A DNA stretch of 64,000 nucleotides from Puniceicoccaceae bacterium 5H. GTDB lineage: Bacteria; Verrucomicrobiota; Verrucomicrobiia; Opitutales; Oceanipulchritudinaceae. Position 1 is the stretch's first letter. The number at the start of each line of letters is the position of its first letter. The notes beneath the pieces are model-generated. The model was given only the letters and a program-made list of their open reading frames with translations. It was not told the origin of the DNA and ran no database searches. A program made the translations under genes and the position numbers. Shown here in pieces: positions 17,237-25,364 of the stretch. The stretch covers positions 158,716 through 222,715 of the forward strand of contig WOUP01000004.1 of NCBI GenBank assembly GCA_009772895.1. Direction: 5' to 3'.

Positions 17237-19642
17237 ATGAGCGCTCCCTTCACGGCAGAATTTGCCCCGGACAAACCGGGCGTGGACCCGCATTGGTCGT
17301 CGACCGTCAAGAATGGCGTCGGCACCGCCTTCCAGCGCGAGAGCCTGATCTGGTTTACCCTCGGCCAGGGGGTGGTGAAGGAAGTCTTCTACCCGACGAT
17401 CGACTCCGCCAACCTGCGCGACATGGGCTTCGTCGTCACCGGGCCGGACGGCTTTTTCTCCGAAGAACGCACCGACACCGAGCACGATACACAGATCCTC
17501 GAGCCGGGCGTACCGTTCTACCAGATCACCAACACCTGCAAGCAGGGGCGTTACCGGATTTACAAGGAGGTCATCTGCCACCCGTCGCGCGAGGTCTTGC
17601 TCCAGCGCATCCGCTTTGAGGTGCTGGAGGGCAAGCGCAGCGACTACCGCCTGTTCCTGCTCGTAAACCCGCACCTGCGCAACAGCGGCGCCCACAACAA
17701 CGGGCTTGCGATGGACATCAAGGGCCGGCCCTACCTCTGCGCCGAGCGCCAGAACACCTGGATGGCCGCAGCCTGCGATCAACCGTGGCTGGCGCGCTCC
17801 GTGGGCTATGTGGGCAGCAGCGACGGCTGGCAACAGCTGCACGATCATGGGGAGTTGACCGAGCGCTACCGCCGCGCGCCCGACGGCAATGTGGCGCTCA
17901 CCGGCGAAGTCGACTTGCATGGCAGCGGGGAATGGATCCTGTCTGTGCTGGCGTTTGGGCGCAGCGCGGGCGAAGCGACCCACCACGCCAACGCGTCGAT
18001 CATCGAAGGCTGGGAAACCGTTTGCGATACCTACACGGATGCCTGGCGCGACTTTCAGAACCAGTGCTCCACGCCAGACTTGAAGGGCGTGAATCAGGAC
18101 CTGCTGCACACGAGCCGCATGGTGCTGCGCGTGCACGACAGCAAGCAATACCCCGGCGCGCTCGTGGCGAGCCTCTCCTACCCGTGGGGCACGCACGAAG
18201 ACGGCAACAGCGAGTCGGGCGGCTACCACCTGGTGTGGCCCCGCGATCTGGCGGAAGCGGCCCTGGGCTTTCTCGCGCTCGAGGACGAGCAGTCGGCGCG
18301 GCAGTCGTTGATCTACCTGCTCGCGAATCAGGAGGCGGACGGCCATTGGGCGCAAAACATGTGGCTCGACGGTAGCCCCTACTGGACTGCCAACCAGTCC
18401 GACGAAACCGCTTACGCGCTGCTGCTGGCGGAGGTTCTGCACCGCCGCGACCAGCTGGAGGGCATCAAGCTGTGGCCGGCCATGCGCAAGGCGGCGGAAC
18501 GCCTCATGATCAACGGACCCGGCACGGCCCAGGACCGGTGGGAGGAAGTCAGCGGCTACCCGATCTTTACCCTCGCGGCCGAGGTGGCCGGCCTCTGTGC
18601 CGGGGCCTATCTGGCCCGTAAATACGACGAGCCGGAGTTCGCCCAGTTGCTGGAGGAGACGGCGGACGACTGGAACGCCTTTATCGAAGACTGGCTCTAC
18701 GTGCGCGGTACGGATCTGGCCCAGGAACTGAAGATCGAGGGTTATTTCCCGCGCGTGGTGCCCTTCCAGGGCGTGGCCAAGGGAGACGCCGCCGGGGCCA
18801 CCGTGACGCTGGCGAACCGCATGGAAGCGCCCTACGAAGTGCCGGCAGGCGAGATGACGAGCGTCGACGCGCTGTCCCTCGTCTGGATGGGCTTGCGCAA
18901 GGCCGACGACGCCCGCATCCGCGACACCGTGAAGGCGGTCGATCATACCCTGCGCGCCGAGACCAAGGCTGGCCCCTGCTGGTATCGCTACCGCTTCGAC
19001 GGCTACGGCGAAAAACCGGGCGGCGAGGCCTTTGACAACGCCGGAGTGGGGCGCCCATGGCCGCTGCTGGCGGCGGAGCGTGCGCTTTACGAGCTGAGCC
19101 TGGGCGAGAAGGACGAGGCCCAGCGGCTGTGCCAGGGCGTCGAAAAGATGGCCAACCACTGCGGCCTCATCGCCGAGCAAGTCTGGGATGAGGACGACAT
19201 CCCCGAGCAGGATCTTTACAATGGCCAGCCCACCGGCTCGGCGACGCCGCTCGTCTGGGCGCACTCCAACTACCTGCAGCTGGTGCGCTCCCTGCACGAG
19301 GGCTACGTTTTTGGTTGGGCTCCCGCTGCGCACGAGCGCTATGCCCAGGCCGACGAAGCGCCCGTGGGGCGCGCGTTCTGGCGCTTCGACACGCAGGTGC
19401 CGTTCATACGCGAGGGTCGCAAGCTGCGCCTGATGCTCACCGGCCCAGCGCGGGTCCGCTACACCTTCGACGACTGGAAACATCATCAAGACGTCGAGAC
19501 AGACGGCCGAGGTGGTGTATATTGGGTGGACCTCGATACCACGCAGATGCAGCCGGGCGACAAGGTGGTCTTTACGTTCTTTTGGACCGAAACGACAAAC
19601 TGGGAAGGCCAGGACTTCGCCGTCGAGGTGAAGGACTGGTAG
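17237..19642 (+). CDS. Glucan 1,4-alpha-glucosidase (glucoamylase), GH15
   Basis: An 801-residue enzyme expected to release glucose from the non-reducing ends of alpha-glucans or maltooligosaccharides. The N-terminal beta-sandwich of bacterial glucoamylases (about 1-280; GVVKEVFYPTIDSANLRDMGF) precedes an (alpha/alpha)6 barrel with GGYHLVWPRDLAEAALGFLAL, GSPYWTANQSDETAYALLLAE, and the late motif GSATPLVWAHSNYLQLVRSL, where the catalytic acid/base region of GH15 lies. A C-terminal beta-rich region of about 90 residues follows. No signal peptide is seen, so it may act in the cytoplasm on stored or imported glucan. ATG 17237 directly precedes the conserved start; the frame is open to 17204. Confidence 0.93.
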   Translation: MSAPFTAEFAPDKPGVDPHWSSTVKNGVGTAFQRESLIWFTLGQGVVKEVFYPTIDSANLRDMGFVVTGPDGFFSEERTDTEHDTQILEPGVPFYQITNTCKQGRYRIYKEVICHPSREVLLQRIRFEVLEGKRSDYRLFLLVNPHLRNSGAHNNGLAMDIKGRPYLCAERQNTWMAAACDQPWLARSVGYVGSSDGWQQLHDHGELTERYRRAPDGNVALTGEVDLHGSGEWILSVLAFGRSAGEATHHANASIIEGWETVCDTYTDAWRDFQNQCSTPDLKGVNQDLLHTSRMVLRVHDSKQYPGALVASLSYPWGTHEDGNSESGGYHLVWPRDLAEAALGFLALEDEQSARQSLIYLLANQEADGHWAQNMWLDGSPYWTANQSDETAYALLLAEVLHRRDQLEGIKLWPAMRKAAERLMINGPGTAQDRWEEVSGYPIFTLAAEVAGLCAGAYLARKYDEPEFAQLLEETADDWNAFIEDWLYVRGTDLAQELKIEGYFPRVVPFQGVAKGDAAGATVTLANRMEAPYEVPAGEMTSVDALSLVWMGLRKADDARIRDTVKAVDHTLRAETKAGPCWYRYRFDGYGEKPGGEAFDNAGVGRPWPLLAAERALYELSLGEKDEAQRLCQGVEKMANHCGLIAEQVWDEDDIPEQDLYNGQPTGSATPLVWAHSNYLQLVRSLHEGYVFGWAPAAHERYAQADEAPVGRAFWRFDTQVPFIREGRKLRLMLTGPARVRYTFDDWKHHQDVETDGRGGVYWVDLDTTQMQPGDKVVFTFFWTETTNWEGQDFAVEVKDW

Positions 19643-19730
19643 TCCCACGGTTCCACAGGCGAATAGGGACGCCGGGCGGTCGTATTCCGCTCGGCGTTCT
19701 GGTATCGTCCGCACCCCCTGTTTTATCCAT

Positions 19731-20261
19731 ATGACACGTTACGTTGCCTGGCTCCGCGGGGTAAATGTCGGCGGACACAACAAGCTGCCGATGCAGTCCC
19801 TGCGCACTGTCCTTTCCGCCAACGGATTCGAGGCCGTGCAGACCTACATCCAGAGCGGTAACATCGTCTTCCAAAGCGGTGAATCCGACCGCCGCCAGCT
19901 GGAGCGTCAGATGACCGAGCTGATCGAGCAGGACTTCGGCTTCGCGCCCTCAGTCATGATCATCACGGGAGAGGAGCTGCACGCAGCGGTCGAACGCAAC
20001 CCCTTCCCCGAAGTGGCCGACACCCCGAAGCACCTGCACGTGAACTTCCTCGGCGATACGCCCACCCACGTAAACTGGGATTCGCTGGAAGCCTCCCGCG
20101 ACAGCGAACGCTATGAACTGGTCGATCGCGTTTTTTACCTGCACGTGCCTGGCAGCATCTGGGCCTCGAAGCTCGCCGCCAAAGTCGAACGCTGCCTCGG
20201 CGTGCCTGTCACCAGCCGCAACTGGCGCACCGTCTGCAAAGTCCGCGCCATGCTCGCGTGA
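19731..20261 (+). CDS. DUF1697 family protein
   Basis: A 176-residue soluble protein starting MTRYVAWLRGVNVGGHNKLPM, the characteristic opening of DUF1697 proteins, followed by the conserved VQTYIQSGNIVFQS and a C-terminal GSIWASKLAAKVERCLGVPVTSRNWRTVCKV block. These match the whole family length. The molecular function of DUF1697 is not established. It lies 88 bases after the glucoamylase gene on the same strand and is followed by a long non-coding repeat region. Confidence 0.93.
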   Translation: MTRYVAWLRGVNVGGHNKLPMQSLRTVLSANGFEAVQTYIQSGNIVFQSGESDRRQLERQMTELIEQDFGFAPSVMIITGEELHAAVERNPFPEVADTPKHLHVNFLGDTPTHVNWDSLEASRDSERYELVDRVFYLHVPGSIWASKLAAKVERCLGVPVTSRNWRTVCKVRAMLA

Positions 20262-20390
20262 CGGGGGTAACGCGCGGCGTCCGTGCTGGTCGTGGCGGGT
20301 CATCGCGTCTTGGGATGCGCAGCATTCCGCCGCTTTTCTAGCGCGAGCGTGGGCGGACCTGCGGATATTTGGCTGGCAATTCGCGCTGTC

Positions 20391-20640
20391 GCATCCCGGC
20401 GGGATGCCAGCCTTTAGCCGGTGGTTGAGGACGCGCAGCGTCCGACACCACCGGTTGCCTGATACGCCGTAGTCTGCACCCCGAAGGGCGTGCCACCGTA
20501 GGGGGAAGACTGCGCCGTTGCTGGCACCTTTTCAAGGTGCGGTCATGGTGGATGGAAATCCGGTGGTGTCGCCGCAGAGGCGGCTCAACCACCGGCTATA
20601 GGCTACGACCCCTCCGGGGTCGCGTGCCCGTCGCGGAGGG
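20391..20640 (+). repeat. Palindromic repeat unit, copy A
   Basis: Composite element. The left arm has the small palindrome GCATCCCGGCGGGATGC, then AGCCGGTGGTTGAGG, a variable GC-rich hairpin, and ACACCACCGG. The right arm (from about 20560) carries the same motifs reverse-complemented (CCGGTGGTGTCG, CTCAACCACCGGCTATAGG) and ends in the palindrome GACCCCTCCGGGGTC. The centre contains GGCACCTTTTCAAGGTGC. The whole unit is therefore a head-to-head pair of one repeat type, like paired REP elements. It is nearly identical to copy B. Confidence 0.85.
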
Positions 20641-20946
20641 AGCGGTAGGGCGCGGGGGCCGTGCAAGCCGATGCGTTTTGAGTGCTGAGCTTAGCTCAGC
20701 TTTTCCTAGCGGAGTCGGAAAATCTATACGCCTCGTTTTCGTCTGCGATTGAGCGCTGATTTGCTGTTTCTCGCGAGGGAGGTTCGCCGTCAAAGCGGAG
20801 TCGCTTCGCACTCAAAATAGGTTCCGTGGCCGTCGAAAACGCACTTGCTCGGTGTTGCGTCCAATGCGGAAAAGCGGCGGGATACGCCGCACTCCAAGGC
20901 GCGTTGGGTGCTTGGTGGCGTGCATGGAGACGGCGCCCTACTTTCA

Positions 20947-21195
20947 GCATCCCGGCGGGATGCCAGCCTTTAGCCGGTGGTTGAGGACGCGCAGCGTCCG
21001 ACACTACCGGTTGCCTGATACGCCGTGGTCTGCACCCCGAAGGGTGTGCCACCGTAGCGGGAGACTGCGCCGTTGCTGGCACCTCTTCAAGGTGCGGTCG
21101 TGGTGGATGGAAACCCGGTGGTGTCGCCGCAGAGGCGGCTCAACCGCCGGCTACAGGCTGTGACCCCTCCGGGGTCGCGTGCCCGTCGCGGAGTG
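20947..21195 (+). repeat. Palindromic repeat unit, copy B
   Basis: Same order of sub-motifs as the unit 556 bases upstream, with only scattered single-base differences (for example ACACTACCGG for ACACCACCGG, and AACCGCCGGC for AACCACCGGC). Several differences fall where the partner arm still pairs or forms G-T pairs. The two copies lie in direct orientation inside one intergenic region. Confidence 0.85.
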
Positions 21196-21334
21196 GGCGG
21201 CGGGGCGCGGGTGTCATCCAAGACGCGTTGGGTGGCCGGCGTCATCTCCAGAGAAGCCCGTCTCGGGAGGAAGCTAAAGTGGCGTTATTTTTAGGTAGAA
21301 TCTCACCCTTCCCTCGCGCCACCTACGCACCCGT

Positions 21335-23290
21335 TCAATCGCCCCACTGGGCTTCGGCGGCCTCGAGTTCGGCGGTGGCGTTTTCCCAGGCTTCCATTGC
21401 GTTGTGCTGGTCGCGCTTGGTTTGTTCGTAGGCCTGCATGTCTTCCTTCAGGCCGTCGGAGCGACCGAAAAAGGCGGGGTCCTTCATCTTTTCTTCCCAG
21501 GCGGCGATGGCGGCGTCGAGGCGCTCCACTTCGGCCTCGAGCTTTTCGACTTGCTGGCGCAAGGGCTGGAGCACGCGGCGTTTCTCGGCTTCGCGTTGGC
21601 GCCGCTCCTTGCCGCTGAGGTTGTCCGCGCTGCCGGCGGCGGGGGCCTTGCCGTTGTTGGCCGGGGCGAGCCCGTTGGCGGCGGCCTGTTCGGCTTCGAC
21701 CTTGGCCAGATATTCGGTCACATTACCCCAGAACATACGGTGGCCGCTGGGGCTGATTTCGAGCACCTTCTGCACGATCGGATCGAGGAAATCGCGGTCG
21801 TGGGAGATAATGCAGAAGCCGCCGTCGTAGAGCCGCAAAGCCTGCTGCAGGGTGCGCTTGCTCTGCATGTCGAGGTGGTTCGTCGGCTCGTCGAGGATGA
21901 AGAAATTGGCGGGCTGGAGCAGCATGCGGGCGAGCGCCAGACGGTTTTTCTCGCCCCCGCTGAGCACCTTGACCGGCTTGAACGCCTCGTCGCCGCGAAA
22001 GAGGAACGAGCCGAGCACGTCGCGCGTCTGCTGTTCGGTGGCCGGGATGCCGCGCATGGCGGCCTGCACCACGTTGTCGTCCGGCTGGAGGGCCTCCGTC
22101 TGGTGCTGGGCAAAGTAGCTGATCTGCGCCTGATGCCCCAGCTCGCGCGTGCCGCGGTCCATCGCCTCCTCTCCGGCCATCATGCGGGCGAGGGTTGATT
22201 TGCCGGCGCCGTTGACGCCCACCACGGCGAGGCGGTCGCCCTTGTCGATCTTGAGGTCGAAGCCCTTGAAGAGGTGCAGGTTACCGTAGGCCTTGTGCAG
22301 GTCCTTGATCTCCATCACCGTGGCGCCGCAGCGTGGGGCGGGCGGGAACTTGAAGCTGACGCTCGCCTCGTCGTCCTCGATCTCGACCAGCTCGACCTTC
22401 TCCATTGCCTTGATGCGGCTCTGCACCTGCCGGGCCTTGGTGGCCTTGGCGCGAAAGCGGTCGATGAAGGCCTGGGTCTTTTCCATCTGGCGCTCCTGGC
22501 TCTCGCGCTGGGCGAGCGCGATGGCTTTGCGCTGGGCGTGTTCGGCCTCGTAAAAGCTGTAATTGCCGTTGTAGACGACCAGCTTGCCGCGCGAGAGGGC
22601 AAAGGTCTTGTTCGTCAGCTCGTCGAGGAACGCCCGGTCGTGGGAAATCAGCACGAGGCCGCCGGGGTAGGTGCGCAGGTATTGCTCCAGCCAGCGCTGA
22701 GAGGGCAAATCAAGGTGATTCGTCGGCTCGTCGAGCAGCAGAAAGGTGGGTTGCGCCAGCAGCAGTTTGGAGAGCGCGATGCGCATTTGCCAGCCGCCGG
22801 AGAACTCTCCGCAGTCGCGTCCCATATCCCGCTCGGCAAAACCGAGACCGCTGAGCACCTTTTCGGCACGGGCGCGCAGCTTGTGGGCTTCGCGGGCTTC
22901 CAACTCGCGTTCCAGCTCGCCGATGTGCTCCAGCTCGTGGCGGTAGGCCTCGCTCTCGTGATCGAGCGTATGCAGGCGCTCGGTAGCCGCATCCACCAGC
23001 GCGTGCAGCTCGTAAGTCCGCCGGTCGGCCTGCATCACCTCGTCGATCACCGGCTGGCCGTGCGCCTCCAGGCCGTCCTGCGGCAGGTAGCCCAGCGTGG
23101 TGCCAGCGGTGCGGTCGATCCGCCCGCCATCGGTCTCCACGCGGCCGAGCAACACCCTCAGCAGGGTCGATTTACCCGAGCCGTTGCTGCCGACCAGGCC
23201 AATACGGTCGCGGTCCCCCAGGCGGGCGCTGATGCCATCGTAGAGCACCTTGGGTCCGTAGCGGAGGGAAAGCTGTTGGATCTCGATCAT
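21335..23290 (-). CDS. ABC-F family ATPase (two ABC domains, no membrane domain)
   Basis: A 651-residue cytoplasmic protein with two ATP-binding cassettes: Walker A GLVGSNGSGKST and VVGVNGAGKST, signatures EFSGGWQMRIALSKLLL and LSGGEKNRLALARMLL, and Walker B LLLDEPTNHLD and FILDEPTNHLD. A helical linker rich in Gln/Arg/Lys between the cassettes and a charged coiled-coil C-terminus (about residues 560-645) fit the ABC-F group (Uup/YheS-like), which act on ribosomes rather than in transport. No transmembrane segments are present. The gene stands alone, convergent with the repeat region. The precise ABC-F subtype cannot be set by eye. Confidence 0.93.
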   Translation of the reverse strand: MIEIQQLSLRYGPKVLYDGISARLGDRDRIGLVGSNGSGKSTLLRVLLGRVETDGGRIDRTAGTTLGYLPQDGLEAHGQPVIDEVMQADRRTYELHALVDAATERLHTLDHESEAYRHELEHIGELERELEAREAHKLRARAEKVLSGLGFAERDMGRDCGEFSGGWQMRIALSKLLLAQPTFLLLDEPTNHLDLPSQRWLEQYLRTYPGGLVLISHDRAFLDELTNKTFALSRGKLVVYNGNYSFYEAEHAQRKAIALAQRESQERQMEKTQAFIDRFRAKATKARQVQSRIKAMEKVELVEIEDDEASVSFKFPPAPRCGATVMEIKDLHKAYGNLHLFKGFDLKIDKGDRLAVVGVNGAGKSTLARMMAGEEAMDRGTRELGHQAQISYFAQHQTEALQPDDNVVQAAMRGIPATEQQTRDVLGSFLFRGDEAFKPVKVLSGGEKNRLALARMLLQPANFFILDEPTNHLDMQSKRTLQQALRLYDGGFCIISHDRDFLDPIVQKVLEISPSGHRMFWGNVTEYLAKVEAEQAAANGLAPANNGKAPAAGSADNLSGKERRQREAEKRRVLQPLRQQVEKLEAEVERLDAAIAAWEEKMKDPAFFGRSDGLKEDMQAYEQTKRDQHNAMEAWENATAELEAAEAQWGD

Positions 23291-23491
23291 GAAAAGCCTC
23301 CAGCAAAACAGATCCGGCCCGGGGGCGAAACACCATTTTTACGCCGCTTGCTGGATCCCCGAAAATGGCGGAAAAGGGATCTTTCTTATGTTATTCATTA
23401 GTAACGCTCCAAGCGGTTGATGTAGATGTTCTTGCAGTGTAAAAATACAAAGCTGCCCTTGATTATTTGCCGTTTATTCCGTGTGTAGGAC

Positions 23492-24439
23492 ATGTCATCG
23501 CCCCAGACTATGCTCAAACAAATCTCTTGCCTCTCCCTGCTTTCGTTGGCCACGGCTTCGCTGTCGGCCATCACCTTTACGTTCGATTACTCCTACGACT
23601 CCAACGACTTTTTCTCTGGTGCCAACGTTGGGCGCCGCGCGTATCTGGAGCAGGCGGGCAGCCTGTTCGAGAGTCTGTTGACGGACAACTTTTCCGCGAT
23701 CAGTCCCGGCGGCAGCCTGACTTACACGCAGCAGTTCAGCAATCCGGGCACCGGTGAGGTCCAGTCGGCCACGGATGTGCCGGTCGCCCAAGACGAGATC
23801 ATCGTCTATGCCGGCGGGCGCGATCTGGGTGGCTCCACGCTGGGGCGGGGTGGCCCGGGCGGCTGGAACGCGAGCGGTAACAGCAGCTTTTTCAGCGACA
23901 TCCGCCGGGGGCAGGGTGACACGATTGGCGCCACCGCCGACGATTTTGGCGTGTGGGGCGGCTCGATCAGCTTCGACAGCGATTCGAGCTGGTACTTCGA
24001 TGACGACATCAGCACGGTCGAGTCCTTCGCGGGCCAATACGACTTTTACTCCGTGGCCATTCACGAACTGGGTCACTTGCTTGGGATGGGGACGGCCGAC
24101 AGCTGGGACAACCTGATCGACGGCGGCAATTTCTTTACCGGCGCGAAGTCGATGGAAGTCTACGGTGGGCCGGTGCCGCTCCAGAGCAGCGGGGGGCACT
24201 TCTCCTCGGGCGTGGAGAGCGAGACCATTGCCGAGGCCGCCACCGCCCAGGAAGCGGCCATGGACCCGGATATCGCCAGCAATGTGCGCAAATACTTTAC
24301 GCTGCTCGATGTGGCCGCGCTGGATGACCTCGGCTGGGACATCGACTACGCCAACGTGCCCGAGCCCCGCACGACCGCCCTGCTCGGCGGCCTCGCCGCC
24401 TTGGGCCTGATCGCCTTCCGCCGCCGCCAGCGCTGCTAG
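23492..24439 (+). CDS. PEP-CTERM metalloprotease with HExxH zinc site
   Basis: A 315-residue exported protein. A signal peptide (ISCLSLLSLATASLSA) precedes a central Gly/Ser/Asp-rich domain with HELGHLLGMGTADSW. H191 and H195 are likely zinc ligands and E192 the catalytic base; the third ligand is not at the matrixin position (residue 201 is Thr) and may be the distal H236 in GGPVPLQSSGGHF. The C-terminus is a PEP-CTERM sorting signal: VPEPRTTA, a hydrophobic helix (LLGGLAALGLIAF) and RRRQRC. It is expected to be processed by an exosortase encoded elsewhere. ATG 23492 or 23510 both fit; the first is listed. Confidence 0.85.
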   Translation: MSSPQTMLKQISCLSLLSLATASLSAITFTFDYSYDSNDFFSGANVGRRAYLEQAGSLFESLLTDNFSAISPGGSLTYTQQFSNPGTGEVQSATDVPVAQDEIIVYAGGRDLGGSTLGRGGPGGWNASGNSSFFSDIRRGQGDTIGATADDFGVWGGSISFDSDSSWYFDDDISTVESFAGQYDFYSVAIHELGHLLGMGTADSWDNLIDGGNFFTGAKSMEVYGGPVPLQSSGGHFSSGVESETIAEAATAQEAAMDPDIASNVRKYFTLLDVAALDDLGWDIDYANVPEPRTTALLGGLAALGLIAFRRRQRC

Positions 24440-24450
24440 GCAGAAGGGGC

Positions 24451-24622
24451 TTTTTATCCGCAGATTATCAGGAGGGACGCAGATTTGTTTTTCCTGTTTT
24501 GGTCCACAGATGGGTGGGATTACGGTTCCAGATGTTGCACTGAGCCCGCAGCGCGTGACGTGCTGCCAATGGACATAGAGGGATGAAGTGTCCGCAGATG
24601 AGCAGGATTGGCGCAGATTTTC
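24451..24622 (+). repeat. 'CCGCAGATT' repeats, plus-strand orientation (left of GxxExxY gene)
   Basis: Two related copies, 24451-24486 and 24591-24622, share TCCGCAGATnAnCAGGA followed by GCGCAGATTT or ACGCAGATTT; a weaker one lies near 24504. They fill the non-coding interval between the metalloprotease and the GxxExxY gene. Similar short repeats recur in inverted orientation on the other side of that gene. Confidence 0.6.
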
Positions 24623-24667
24623 CTGGGGTCAGGGCTCGGAGGTTGCTCTATGGCTCGAATCTGAGGA

Positions 24668-25069
24668 TCATCCCTCCTTTTGCTTCCCATCTGGATGATT
24701 CAGCACGAGCCGCTTTGACACCAGAGAAGGCGTACCGAAGTTGAACAGCAGCGCCTTCGTGAAGCCGGTCGCTTTGAGATAGTTGATGACCTGCGCTTCC
24801 TCTTGTCCGCTGAGTCGCATTAAGGCTTTAAGTTCTACAATGGTAGTTCCAAAGCAGATAAAGTCTGCGCGGTAGTGGGTGTTGAGCTTGGTGCCTCGGT
24901 AGTGGATCGGGAGGGGCGCTTCCCGCAAATAAGGGACCTGCGCCCACTTGAGCTCCTGTTCCAAGGCTTCCTGATAGACCGCTTCCAGAAAACCGGATCC
25001 CAATTCCCGGTGGACGGTCATCGCTGCGCCAATCACTGCATAGGTTTCAGGATCCCGAGAAGACACCAT
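24668..25069 (-). CDS. GxxExxY family protein
   Basis: A 133-residue protein with the family's defining motif G-x-x-E-x-x-Y (GSGFLEAVYQEALEQEL, about residues 25-41) and a later strand-rich segment ADFICFGTTIVELKALMRLSGQEEAQVINYLKATG, which carries the E-x-K of a PD-(D/E)XK nuclease-like fold. The function of the family is not established. These genes are common in Verrucomicrobia, Planctomycetes and Bacteroidetes, often repeated in a genome and set among CGCAGATT-type repeats, exactly as here. The start at 25069 (ATGGTGTCTTCTCGG) has weak ribosome-site support. The unit might be a small mobile cassette. Confidence 0.92.
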   Translation of the reverse strand: MVSSRDPETYAVIGAAMTVHRELGSGFLEAVYQEALEQELKWAQVPYLREAPLPIHYRGTKLNTHYRADFICFGTTIVELKALMRLSGQEEAQVINYLKATGFTKALLFNFGTPSLVSKRLVLNHPDGKQKEG

Positions 25070-25124
25070 GGAGGACCTTCTTCATTAAACCAAACGATCT
25101 GCAAGCCTTATGGTGAAAGCGGAG

Positions 25125-25280
25125 TTTTTATCCGCCGATGGTCAGGGTTAGGCCGGTCTGGGCTGAAAACTCCGGACAAGTCCGTAGACCCCATCCAGAT
25201 CCAAGGAGCATCTTGTCGAATCCACGGACCGCCAGCCTCGGAAAAAAAAATCTGCGGAAATGCGCGTAATCTGCGGATCC
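25125..25280 (-). repeat. 'CCGCAGATT' repeats, mainly inverted (right of GxxExxY gene)
   Basis: A tandem inverted copy, AAATCTGCGG (about 25247-25257) and TAATCTGCGGATCC (25268-25280), is preceded by an A9 run. A partial plus-orientation copy (TTTTTATCCGCCGATGG) starts at 25125. With the copies at 24451-24622 the GxxExxY gene is bracketed by inverted repeats. Confidence 0.55.
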
Positions 25281-25364
25281 ATAACTGGATCGGAAGCTGT
25301 AGGTTCTCAGGCTGTATTCGGATGTTTACGTGTTGGCGGAAGCGGGTTTGTCTAGGGGGCGAGG

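Larger units (their letters stand above)
20262..21334. other. Long non-coding region carrying palindromic repeats
   Basis: Over 1 kb without a believable gene. It holds two near-identical 250-base repeat units (20391-20640, 20947-21195). Between them lie a hairpin, GCTGAGC (20684-20690) with GCTCAGC (20694-20700) followed by TTTT, and an inverted pair TTTTGAGTGC (20676-20685) / GCACTCAAAA (20808-20817). Open frames here run through the repeats, are Arg/Trp/Gly-rich and are not genes. Confidence 0.8.

Noticed and set aside
17105..19714. 869-codon open frame on the minus strand opposite the glucoamylase gene
   Set aside because: It is a mirror of the GH15 gene in a high-GC genome; it has no domain and is rich in Val/Gly/Arg/His from antisense codons.
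20852..21163. Open frame encoding HPGGMPAFSRWLRTRSVRH-type peptides in the palindromic repeats
   Set aside because: The same peptide arises at each repeat copy because the DNA is repeated; no gene-like composition.
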